DNA of 35,791 bases, from positions 1 to 35,791 of the forward strand of contig NZ_BCTY01000038.1 in NCBI RefSeq assembly GCF_001591005.1, written 5' to 3'. How positions within the stretch are numbered: the stretch's first letter is position 1; the number at the start of each line of letters is the position of its first letter. This document shows, one piece after another, positions 16,033 to 24,560 of this stretch. This DNA is from Sphingomonas sanguinis NBRC 13937 (GTDB lineage Bacteria; Pseudomonadota; Alphaproteobacteria; Sphingomonadales; Sphingomonadaceae). The notes below the pieces were generated by a model. The model was not told where the DNA came from. It saw only the letters and a program-made list of their open reading frames with translations, and searched no databases. The position numbers and the translations under genes were made by a program.

Positions 16033-16209
16033 TCCTCCCCTGCAAGGGGAGGTGGCAGGGCGAAGCCCTGACGGAGGGGTGTCCCGATCTCGATAGGGCG
16101 ACACCCCTCCACCAGCTTCGTGTTCGAGCGAGATTGTGCCCCCGGCACAATCTTGGTCTGCCGGGGGCAGACCAAAGCTCGAACACCCCCTCCCCTTGCA
16201 GGGGAGGAA
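16033..16209. repeat. Dispersed inverted-repeat element with internal double hairpin
   Basis: Outer arms tcctcccctgcaaggggagg and cctccccttgcaggggagga are complementary, making a large hairpin of about 177 bp. Inside lies a second outer stem (tgttcgagc 16121-16129 with gctcgaaca 16177-16185) enclosing two perfect small hairpins: agattgtgcc/ggcacaatct (16131-16140/16144-16153, loop ccc) and tggtctgcc/ggcagacca (16154-16162/16166-16174, loop ggg). The inner part is absent from the other copies seen here. No protein is encoded. Confidence 0.85.
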
Positions 16210-16431
16210 TAGAAAACCCTCTGCTTCATTCTGCCTATCGGAGGTGGGGGTCGCGGGGGAGGCACGGATGGAAGCCCCCGGCCGAAAGGCCCTCTCTCCT
16301 CGACGGTGCGGCATCGGCAGGCGTCAATGAACCCCGAACGCTGACGCCCGCCGGAACCTCTCTGCGCCTCCGCGCCTCCGCGCGAACAAAAGGCCCGAGA
16401 CCAGACGTTCGCGGTTCAAGCCCCGCCCCCG
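16210..16431. other. Gene-free stretch before the hydroxylase gene
   Basis: About 220 bp between the repeat and the sterol-desaturase-family gene (the whole gene-free gap is 16018-16431). No convincing reading frame, tRNA or promoter was found. It contains a short tandem-like run gcgcctccgcgcctccgcgc near 16365-16385 and a C-rich segment before 16432. It must hold the promoter of the next gene, unless transcription comes from recQ, but no consensus boxes stand out. Confidence 0.5.
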
Positions 16432-17259
16432 ATGGGGTACAAGGCGCTCGTGACGCTTGCCTTGATCCTGTCCGCCATCGCCATGACGCTGATCGTCGGT
16501 GTCCGCTATCTGCTCGCCTCGGGGGCATTCGCGCTGGCGACCAAGGCGCGGCATCCGAACCTCTATGCCGGGCTCGATCCGCAGATTCGGCGCGAAATCT
16601 GGTGGAGCCTGGCCTCCGCCGCCATTTATGGCGTGCCGGCGGGGATCGTCGCCTGGGGCTGGCAGAATCGCGGCTGGACGCGGATCTATGCCGATATCCA
16701 TAGCTATCCGCTCTGGTACTGGCCGGTCTCGGTGCTGCTCTATCTGATCGCGCACGACACCTGGTTCTATTGGACACATCGCTGGATGCACCGTCCGGCG
16801 GTGTTCAAGGCCGCCCATGCCGTCCATCATGCCAGCCGCCCGCCGACTGCCTGGGCCGCCATGGCGTTCCACCCGATCGAGGCGGTGACCGGCGCTGTGG
16901 TAATTCCGCTACTTGTCTTCCTGATTCCGATCCATATCGGCGCGCTCGGCTTGGTCCTGACGATCATGACCGTTATGGGCGTCACCAACCATATGGGCTG
17001 GGAAATCTTTCCCCGTTTCATGTGGCGGGGGCACCTGGGGGGGTGGCTCATCACGGCCAGTCATCACCAACGGCATCATGAGCAATATGGGTGCAACTAT
17101 GGACTCTATTTCCGTTTCTGGGATCGCCTCTGCGGCACCGACCGCGGCCTCGGCGACTTCGACCGGGCCCATGCGCAGGCCGCGCGCCGTGCTTCTGCTG
17201 CTGGCCGCCCTGCCGCTGATCAGCGCCGCGCCGGTCAGCCGTCTGGACATCGGGATTGA
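16432..17259 (+). CDS. Sterol desaturase/fatty acid hydroxylase family protein, possible carotenoid hydroxylase
   Basis: 275 residues, four or more membrane helices and the eight-histidine di-iron pattern: HDTWFYWTHRWMH (about residues 108-120), HAVHHASRPP (about 129-138), and HHQRHHEQY near residue 215. Enzymes of this superfamily hydroxylate or desaturate lipids, sterols and carotenoids in the membrane. Given crtB, crtI and crtY in the window and no other hydroxylase, a role in ring hydroxylation toward zeaxanthin or nostoxanthin-type pigments is plausible but not proven. No good RBS precedes the ATG at 16432; a GTG at 16450 with AAGG upstream is an alternative. The last about 30 residues (Ala/Arg-rich) overlap the next gene and look like a non-conserved extension. 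Confidence 0.8.
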   Translation: MGYKALVTLALILSAIAMTLIVGVRYLLASGAFALATKARHPNLYAGLDPQIRREIWWSLASAAIYGVPAGIVAWGWQNRGWTRIYADIHSYPLWYWPVSVLLYLIAHDTWFYWTHRWMHRPAVFKAAHAVHHASRPPTAWAAMAFHPIEAVTGAVVIPLLVFLIPIHIGALGLVLTIMTVMGVTNHMGWEIFPRFMWRGHLGGWLITASHHQRHHEQYGCNYGLYFRFWDRLCGTDRGLGDFDRAHAQAARRASAAGRPAADQRRAGQPSGHRD

Positions 17260-17602
17260 CCAGCTGCGGTCGACCAAGGGACTGATCCGCCTCTGCCTGA
17301 CCTCCGACCCGGACAATTTTCCCGCCTGTGTCGACGACGCCCGCGCGCTGACCCGTTCGGTCCCCGCCGGACAGCGCGGCATCCATCTCGACGGGCTGCC
17401 GCGCGGCAATTACGCCGCCGCCGTCATCCATGACGAGAACAGCAACGCCAAGCTCGATACGCTGGCAGGCATCCCGCGCGAGGGTTTCGGCTTTTCGCGC
17501 AATCCGGCAATCCACTTCGGCCCGCCGCGTTTCGCCGCCGCGCGTTTCACGCTCGATTCTGTTGCCGAAACACAACAGATCAAGATGCGGTACATCTTCT
17601 GA
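17171..17602 (+). CDS. Secreted DUF2141 protein
   Basis: 143 residues. MRRPRAVLLLLAALPLISAA is a signal peptide, so the start at 17171 is chosen even though this places 89 bp inside the preceding gene in another frame. The mature part fits DUF2141: a beta-sandwich-like start DIGIDQLRSTKGLIRLCLTS, then GQRGIHLDGLPRGNYAAAVI, the hallmark HDENSNAKLDT and a C-terminal GFGFSRNPAIHFGPPRF. The family is periplasmic or extracytoplasmic with unknown activity; acidic HDENxN motifs resemble calcium-binding loops. It likely shares a transcript with the hydroxylase. Confidence 0.83.
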   Translation: MRRPRAVLLLLAALPLISAAPVSRLDIGIDQLRSTKGLIRLCLTSDPDNFPACVDDARALTRSVPAGQRGIHLDGLPRGNYAAAVIHDENSNAKLDTLAGIPREGFGFSRNPAIHFGPPRFAAARFTLDSVAETQQIKMRYIF

Positions 17603-17673
17603 CACAATTCGCCGGAGCGAAATCGTTACAGTCGCGTTGCATTTCGGATAACCGATTCAGGGAGTTTTCCGTC

Positions 17674-18558
17674 TTGCGCCCATTTTCGCGCGTTTCCGCC
17701 CCGCTGATTGCCATGGGCGCGCTGTCCCTGTCCGTCCCTGCCTTTGCGCAGGACAGCACGGCCGCCAGCAACCCCGCCGCCGCCGAAATGGCCGGGCAGC
17801 TGGGCAAGAACACGATCACCGTCGGGCTGGGTGCGGCCTATCTGCCGGATTATGAGGGGTCGAAGGACTATTCCTTCTCCCCCGCGCCCGCCGCGCTCGC
17901 CTATATCGACGGGCATACCATCACCTATATCGGCAACCGCATCTCGGTCGATCTGATCGGCGACAAGGCCAATCGCGACTGGGATATCCAGGCGGGACCG
18001 ATCGGCGTGGTCAACCTTGACCGCACGACCACCTCGGGCATCGACAACAAGCAGGTCGCCGCGCTGGGCAAGATCGGCGCAGCGGTCGAGCTGGGTGGTT
18101 ATGTCGGGATCGGCAAGATCGGCGTGGTCACCAGCCCCTATGACCGGCTGTCCGTCTCGGTCAGCTATCGCCATGACGTGACCGGCGTACATGACAGCGG
18201 CATCTGGCAGCCATCGGTCAACTATTTCACCCCGCTGTCGACCAAGGCGGCGGTCGGCCTGTTCGCCACCGCCGAGCGCGCCGGGCGCGGCTATGCCCGC
18301 CGCTACTTCTCGATCACGCCGGACCAGAGCGCGGCGAGCGGCCTGCCCGTCTATAACGCCCGCGCGGGGTGGAAGGACTGGTCGGTCGGCGGTCTGGCCA
18401 CCTATTCGATCACCGGCAACCTGCTGAAGGGATGGAAGGTCGTCGGCGGCCTGACCTATGGCCGGATGGTCAATGATTTCGGCGACAGCCCGATCGTGTC
18501 GCAGGTCGGTTCGCGCAGCCAGTGGCTCAGCGCGCTGGGACTGGCGTACACCTTCTGA
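17674..18558 (+). CDS. MipA/OmpV-family outer-membrane protein
   Basis: 294 residues. A signal peptide (LIAMGALSLSVPAFAQ, cleavage after AFA near residue 25) is followed by repeated amphipathic beta strands and ends in a terminal aromatic residue (LGLAYTF), the mark of an outer-membrane barrel. NTITVGLGAAYLPDYEGSKD and the strand pattern fit MipA/OmpV, proteins first tied to MltA-interacting scaffolds and now linked to osmotic or envelope functions. The start is a TTG at 17674 with CAGGGAG 10 bases upstream; the next ATG (17713) would cut the signal peptide. It is 71 bp after the DUF2141 gene and may have its own promoter. Confidence 0.87.
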   Translation: MRPFSRVSAPLIAMGALSLSVPAFAQDSTAASNPAAAEMAGQLGKNTITVGLGAAYLPDYEGSKDYSFSPAPAALAYIDGHTITYIGNRISVDLIGDKANRDWDIQAGPIGVVNLDRTTTSGIDNKQVAALGKIGAAVELGGYVGIGKIGVVTSPYDRLSVSVSYRHDVTGVHDSGIWQPSVNYFTPLSTKAAVGLFATAERAGRGYARRYFSITPDQSAASGLPVYNARAGWKDWSVGGLATYSITGNLLKGWKVVGGLTYGRMVNDFGDSPIVSQVGSRSQWLSALGLAYTF

Positions 18559-18567
18559 GGATAAGCT

Positions 18568-18805
18568 GGGGAGGATTTTCCAGAGGCGTGTCTGGCGGCG
18601 ATCCTCCCTTCAAATGACCGCCTGCATAGGGGTCAGCCGCCGCCCCTTCCTCTCCCCTCCCGCAAGCGGGAGGGGTCGGGGGAGGGCAAGGCGTCTCACA
18701 GAGACCATCGCCTGAGGCCTACCCTCCCCCATCCCCTCCCGCCTGCGGGAGGGGCGTGCTTGGTTGCGAGCCGCTGGCGCCTGCTCGCCATGCGCGGGGA
18801 GGATC
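18568..18805. repeat. Cluster of inverted repeats after the MipA gene
   Basis: This holds three hairpin units. The first is gggaggat/atcctccc around 18569-18607 enclosing ctggcggcgatcc, which is shared with the repeat at 1-82. The second and third are perfect palindromes cccctcccgc/gcgggagggg at 18654-18675 (loop aa) and 18733-18754 (loop ct). The right end ggggaggatc supplies the GA of the TGA stop of the lipoprotein gene at 18804. The palindromes could end both convergent transcripts. Confidence 0.8.
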
Positions 18806-19319
18806 ACCCCTCTTGCGGACATTCCCCCGGCTGGGTCACCGGCGCGCCGCCCATATACCATTGGCTGCGGTCGCCCATCGTCTCGCGGTCGTGATAGCAG
18901 ACCCGCGCCTTGGCCGATTTCAGGTCATATTCGACCGTCCAGTTATTGTCCGCACAGTCATGCGGGGTGCAGCCATGTGCGGCCAGGCCGTTTTCGCCCC
19001 GGCGGAAGATCGGCACCGTCACCGCGCCGCGCGACATGACGCGCTGGACCAGCTTCTGATCCCCCACCGCGTCGTGCAGCGCGCTGGCCACCTCGGTCCG
19101 GTCGAAAAAGGTCACGCCATCGACCGCATCGCTCGGATAATGGCCGATATAGGCGGTCAGCGGATTGACCTGCGCCACACCAGGCACCGGCGTCGGCTTG
19201 GCCGTGCCGGGCGGGGTGAAGTTGCCGGGCGCGACATCCGAGTCGGTATCCCCGTCCTTGCCGCCGCACGCCGCCAGCGCGAGGAAGGCCAAGGGGGCAA
19301 GGAAGGCGAAACGGCGCAT
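18804..19319 (-). CDS. Lipoprotein of unknown function
   Basis: 171 residues. The N-terminus MRRFAFLAPLAFLALAACGG is a lipoprotein signal with lipobox LAAC. A Thr/Pro/Asp-rich linker (to about residue 50) precedes a folded domain with NPLTAYIGHYPSDAVDGVTF and a C-terminal region holding four cysteines (in HGCTPHDC, ARVCYHD and GECPQEG) that probably form disulfides in the periplasm. No named family is recognised. AGGAGAGA lies 5 bases before the ATG at 19319. The stop codon is made at the repeat junction. Anchoring in inner or outer membrane cannot be decided; Gly follows the cysteine, which favours sorting to the outer membrane. Confidence 0.75.
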   Translation of the reverse strand: MRRFAFLAPLAFLALAACGGKDGDTDSDVAPGNFTPPGTAKPTPVPGVAQVNPLTAYIGHYPSDAVDGVTFFDRTEVASALHDAVGDQKLVQRVMSRGAVTVPIFRRGENGLAAHGCTPHDCADNNWTVEYDLKSAKARVCYHDRETMGDRSQWYMGGAPVTQPGECPQEG

Positions 19320-19384
19320 GTCTCTCTCCTGAGGAATCTCTTCTGGTACGGAACGCATCGATGTCATGGCCGGTTGCCCGCGAC

Positions 19385-19828
19385 ATGACGCATCCCCCCG
19401 CCCATGATGCCGCGCTCAACCGCTTTGTCGAGGCGCAAAGCCACAGCCATGCCGCCGCGATCGGCGAACTGCGGCGGGGGCGGAAGGAAAGCCATTGGAT
19501 GTGGTTCGTCTTTCCGCAGATCGCCGGGCTGGGCCGCAGCCCGACCGCGCAGTTCTACGCGATCCGGGATGCCGGGGAAGCGCGGGCCTATCTCGCCCAT
19601 CCGCTGCTCGGCCCCCGGCTGCACGAGGCGGTGGCCGCCGCCATCGCCGCGCCGGGATCGGTCGAGGCGATATTCGGCGCGGTGGATGCGATGAAGCTGC
19701 GCTCCTCGCTCACCCTGTTCGCCGCCGTCGCCGACGACCCGACGCCGTTCCGCGCCGGGCTCGACCGCTTCTTTGGCGGACAGGAGGACGAGGCGACGCT
19801 CGACCGTCTGGTGCGACAGCGCCCATGA
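19385..19828 (+). CDS. DUF1810 protein
   Basis: 147 residues fitting DUF1810 (sometimes annotated calpastatin-like). Seen: LNRFVEAQSHSHAAAIGELR, then the hallmark KESHWMWFVFPQIAGLGRS, the segment FYAIRDAGEARAYLAHPLLG and MKLRSSLTLFAAVADDP. The family is small, cytosolic and of unknown function. The start at 19385 fits the family; an in-frame ATG at 19361 would add eight residues. It is divergent from the lipoprotein gene 65 bp away and convergent with the next lipoprotein gene. Confidence 0.85.
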   Translation: MTHPPAHDAALNRFVEAQSHSHAAAIGELRRGRKESHWMWFVFPQIAGLGRSPTAQFYAIRDAGEARAYLAHPLLGPRLHEAVAAAIAAPGSVEAIFGAVDAMKLRSSLTLFAAVADDPTPFRAGLDRFFGGQEDEATLDRLVRQRP

Positions 19829-19849
19829 CGGTCGAGTGCGCAAACCCGC

Positions 19850-20233
19850 TTACTTCTTGATCGTGATCGGGCCCGGACCGGTGACGCTGGCCGACTGATC
19901 GGCGGTCAGCACGATGCTCCACTGGGTCGTGTCGTCGCACACGGCGTTCCAGGTCGGGTTGCCGTTGGTCGGGGCGGCTTCCTGCATCGCGGTGATCGAC
20001 TGGCAGCTCGCGCCGGACGGGCCCGCATCGCGGATCGCCCGGAACAACACGCCACGCCGCTGGCCCTCGGGCAGCGCGCGCACCTTGGCACCCAGCGCAT
20101 CCGCGCTCATCTCGGTGCCGTTGGTGGTTGCGGCGGCGGCCGTATTGTTGGCGGCGGGTTCGCTCGAGGAGCCGCACGCCGCCAGCGGCAAGGCGGCGGC
20201 GATGAGAGCCAGGGCGATCGTGGAACGCTGCAT
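19850..20233 (-). CDS. Small lipoprotein of unknown function
   Basis: 127 residues. MQRSTIALALIAAALPLAAC is a lipoprotein signal with lipobox LAAC (Cys20). A Ser/Ala/Asn/Thr-rich linker to about residue 45 leads to a small domain with GQRRGVLFRAIRDAGPSGAS and VTGPGPITIKK. Cysteines in GASCQS and AVCDD probably pair. The pattern RAIRDAGxxC...W.V.C.dg..w.i is common in small sphingomonad proteins. GGAGG lies 11 bases before the ATG at 20233. Function is unknown. It is divergent from ung. Confidence 0.78.
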   Translation of the reverse strand: MQRSTIALALIAAALPLAACGSSSEPAANNTAAAATTNGTEMSADALGAKVRALPEGQRRGVLFRAIRDAGPSGASCQSITAMQEAAPTNGNPTWNAVCDDTTQWSIVLTADQSASVTGPGPITIKK

Positions 20234-20344
20234 GGAACCAGTTCCTCCAAGGGACGGTCGCCGACATGGCAACCGTATCGGCTGCATAACGAATATCGTC
20301 GCCGCCGGTTGCGCGCCATCCCGACCATCGGCAAGACAATCGGC

Positions 20345-21040
20345 ATGACGGATATCCGCTTGCACCAAAGCTGGCTCGGACCCCTGCGATCCGAGTTCGA
20401 CGAGCCCTATATGCAGGCGCTCAAGACCTTCCTGGCCGAGGAGCGCCAGAGCGGCCAGCGTGTCTTTCCGCGCCCGTCCGAATGGTTTCGCGCGCTCAAC
20501 CTAACGCCGCTCGATCAGGTGCGGGTCGTGATCCTGGGGCAGGACCCCTATCATGGCGAGGGGCAGGCACATGGCCTGGCTTTCTCGGTCCAGCCCGGCG
20601 TCCGCCCGCCGCCCAGCCTGGTCAATATCTATAAGGAGATGGCGACCGATCTGGGCATCGCGCCGCCCGGGCACGGCCTGCTCGACCATTGGGCGCGGCA
20701 GGGGGTGCTCTTGCTCAACTCGGTGCTGACCGTGCGCATGGGCCAGGCCGCCTCGCACCAGGGGCGCGGGTGGGAGCGGTTCACCGACGCCGTGATCCGC
20801 GCCGTCGCCGCCAAGCCCGAGCCGGTCGTCTTCATCCTGTGGGGCGCCTATGCCCAGAAAAAGGCAGGCTTCGTCCGCGAGATGGGCGCAGGGCGGCACT
20901 GCGTCCTGACCTCCGTCCATCCCTCACCTTTGTCGGCCCGGGGCGGTTTCTTCGGGTCGAAGCCCTTTTCCAAGGCCAACGCCTTTCTGGTCGAGCATGG
21001 CCGCGAGCCCATCGACTGGACCCTGCCGCCGCTTTCCTGA
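20345..21040 (+). CDS. ung: Uracil-DNA glycosylase, family 1
   Basis: 231 residues, normal for Ung. It removes uracil from DNA to begin base-excision repair. Seen: the water-activating loop GQDPYHGEGQAHGLAFSV with catalytic Asp (about residue 66) and His, the uracil-binding LLLNSVLTVRMGQAASHQ, the strand VVFILWGAYAQKK, and the DNA-intercalation loop HPSPLSARGGFFG. All catalytic residues are present. The ATG at 20345 fits the family N-terminus MTDIRLHQSW; an earlier in-frame start is unconserved. Confidence 0.96.
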   Translation: MTDIRLHQSWLGPLRSEFDEPYMQALKTFLAEERQSGQRVFPRPSEWFRALNLTPLDQVRVVILGQDPYHGEGQAHGLAFSVQPGVRPPPSLVNIYKEMATDLGIAPPGHGLLDHWARQGVLLLNSVLTVRMGQAASHQGRGWERFTDAVIRAVAAKPEPVVFILWGAYAQKKAGFVREMGAGRHCVLTSVHPSPLSARGGFFGSKPFSKANAFLVEHGREPIDWTLPPLS

Positions 21041-21118
21041 TCTGTAATCGCACTGGCATCATTTATCGCGAGCGCGCATAGCGCCCGCCATCCCACCGAT
21101 AGAATAAGGACACCGGCG

Positions 21119-21430
21119 ATGGCTGACGACGACTATGTCTATGACGAAGCAACCGGCGAATGGATCAGCGCCGCCGACGCCGCCGCCAAGGGCGGTACGT
21201 CGCAGGACGATGACGCGGTCGTGGTGCGCGACTCGGTCGGCAACGTCCTGAGCGACGGGGACCAGGTGACGCTCATCAAGGACCTGACCGTCAAGGGCGC
21301 AGGCCAGACGCTGAAGCGCGGCACCCTCATCAAGTCGATCCGCCTGACCGGCGACGCGCAGGAGATCGACTGCAAGTTCGACGGGATCAAGGGGTTGGTG
21401 CTGAGGGCGGAGTTCGTGCGGAAGCGGTGA
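21119..21430 (+). CDS. PhnA/YjdM-like protein without the zinc ribbon
   Basis: 103 residues. The C-terminal 70 residues match the PhnA/YjdM domain (VVRDSVGNVLSDGDQVTLIK, then TLIKSIRLTGDAQEIDCKFDG and AEFVRKR). In the usual family an N-terminal Cys4 zinc ribbon precedes it; here that part (DYVYDEATGEWISAADAAAK) keeps the length but has no ribbon cysteines. The family was named for alkylphosphonate use, but YjdM is not part of the phosphonate pathway and its role is unclear. The ATG follows AAGGA 9 bases upstream. It is the last gene before the A+T-richer island. Confidence 0.85.
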   Translation: MADDDYVYDEATGEWISAADAAAKGGTSQDDDAVVVRDSVGNVLSDGDQVTLIKDLTVKGAGQTLKRGTLIKSIRLTGDAQEIDCKFDGIKGLVLRAEFVRKR

Positions 21431-21460
21431 TTTTACACACACATCAACAGCACATAACCT

Positions 21461-21829
21461 TTAGTTTGAACCTTTACCAAAAATATATGCCAGAGCAGCC
21501 GAGCCTACCCCAAATCCCCGCTCAGCTTGCTTTGACCAAAATTCTGCGTTCTCGGGTTGGCAAATGGCAACGATCAACGATCCAATCGCCACAAAAAACC
21601 CGATTAATACGACTATCATTGCAACTACAACGGGAGCAGTTTTCTCTCCACCTAGCAGCTTACCAAAGACGCCAAGCTCTTTGTCGCGCTTGGCTTCTTC
21701 ATGACGATTTTGCTCACGAGTAATTTCTAATTGGTACTGATTCGCTGCGCCAAGAGTCGTATCTAATTCGGCATCTCTTGCATCACGCCGAATGATATGA
21801 CTCTTGGCTTCGTCGCGATCAGATGCCAT
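21461..21829 (-). CDS. Small coiled-coil/membrane protein in A+T-richer island
   Basis: 122 residues. The first 60 residues are highly charged and probably helical (DEAKSHIIRRDARDAELDTT, ITREQNRHEEAKRDKE), followed by a transmembrane helix (APVVVAMIVVLIGFFVAIGS, about residues 65-86), a short loop with one Cys, and a second weak hydrophobic segment to the end (GFGVGSAALAYIFGKG). No family is recognised. It starts 11 bp inside the metallopeptidase gene, so the two are translationally coupled. Codon choice is A+T-richer than in its neighbours, a sign of transfer. A partner or substrate of the metallopeptidase is a reasonable inference. Confidence 0.7.
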   Translation of the reverse strand: MASDRDEAKSHIIRRDARDAELDTTLGAANQYQLEITREQNRHEEAKRDKELGVFGKLLGGEKTAPVVVAMIVVLIGFFVAIGSLIVAICQPENAEFWSKQAERGFGVGSAALAYIFGKGSN

Positions 21830-22325
21830 ACAGGAAAGAAATCCTGTTTTTCATTGCAGGAACCGAAACCGCGAAAAGTCGAGAAAGTTGAGCCAAGCTC
21901 AACCTGTCCCAGTATTGATCCATAAGTGCCCGCGGCATTAAGAGGCTAGCAGCAAATGCATTAGCCTCCTTTTCTCGAAAATCTTGATCCTGCTTTGTTG
22001 GATCCCTCCAAAGCACCTTATAGTCAGAAGATCTCGCCCATTCACCGTGAAGCACGCTATGACCGAGTTCATGCGCCACCGTAAAAGTTTGCCTTAGGGG
22101 AAACTCTTCTTCATTTACAAAAATAGCGTTTTCTTCGCAATCGAAGAAGCCCGATATTCCTCGGCTTTTCCCGGAAAATGTCGCAAATACGACATCAACA
22201 CCAAGACGCTCCGCTACTTGTATAGGATTTATTGGCGGGGCGGAAACCGCCATATCGTCCAAAATACGCTGCGCTTCTTGCTCAGCTCTGCGATAATTTG
22301 GACGGTTTTGCATTAAGGCCGGCAT
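21819..22325 (-). CDS. ImmA/IrrE-family metallopeptidase
   Basis: 168 residues of the COG2856 family. Seen: the zinc site FTVAHELGHSVLHGEW (HEXXH at about residue 89), the third-ligand helix EKEANAFAASLLMPRALMDQ (about 122-141), and a C-terminal helix-turn-helix-like segment LAQLSRLFAVSVPAMKNRIS. Known relatives cleave a repressor: ImmA cuts ImmR, IrrE cuts DdrO. No XRE-type repressor gene is next to this one; instead the neighbour is a small membrane protein. Base composition is A+T-richer than the surroundings. GGAGGG lies about 10 bases before the ATG; Met at 22313 is an alternative start. Confidence 0.87.
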   Translation of the reverse strand: MPALMQNRPNYRRAEQEAQRILDDMAVSAPPINPIQVAERLGVDVVFATFSGKSRGISGFFDCEENAIFVNEEEFPLRQTFTVAHELGHSVLHGEWARSSDYKVLWRDPTKQDQDFREKEANAFAASLLMPRALMDQYWDRLSLAQLSRLFAVSVPAMKNRISFLYGI

Positions 22326-22426
22326 GGCTTAACACCCTCCATCCCACGAGTCACAGCGGGAGCGCATCGCACCCCCGCTTTGTTCCAGACTATGCGATTT
22401 TGCTCGGCTTTGCAAGCAATCCAACG

Positions 22427-24416
<1,990 letters not shown>

Positions 24417-24492
24417 ACCATCCATAAGCGGTTTTTCGGCGGATAAGAAGGGCTTTCCCCACGGATCGCTCCCGCTCCGGCGCTTCGTGCAT

Positions 24493-24537
24493 AAAAAAGC
24501 CCCGGATCGGCCAGGGGACTAGCGACCGATCCGGGGC
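24493..24537 (-). terminator. Strong Rho-independent terminator of the ferritin-like operon
   Basis: A perfect 12-bp stem gccccggatcgg (24499-24510) with ccgatccggggc (24526-24537), a 15-base loop, and on the minus strand a run of six T bases (24498-24493). It lies 24 bp after the second ferritin-like stop and isolates that operon from thiC. Confidence 0.93.
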
Positions 24538-24560
24538 AAGGACCCTTGGGAGGGAGAGGG

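Noticed and set aside
16400..16440. A sequence like a tRNA T-arm (gcggttcaagccccgc) before the hydroxylase gene
   Set aside because: No matching acceptor, D-arm or anticodon arm can be found upstream or on the other strand, and the stem is only four pairs with a loop of eight.
22340..22380. Terminator after thiC (agcggg/cccgct hairpin)
   Set aside because: The stem is six bases and no T-run follows on the minus strand, so it is too weak to call.
21425..22400. Possible attachment-site repeats flanking the A+T-richer island (gtgatttt and gcgatttt)
   Set aside because: The shared part is only six or seven bases and there is no integrase, so it is within chance.
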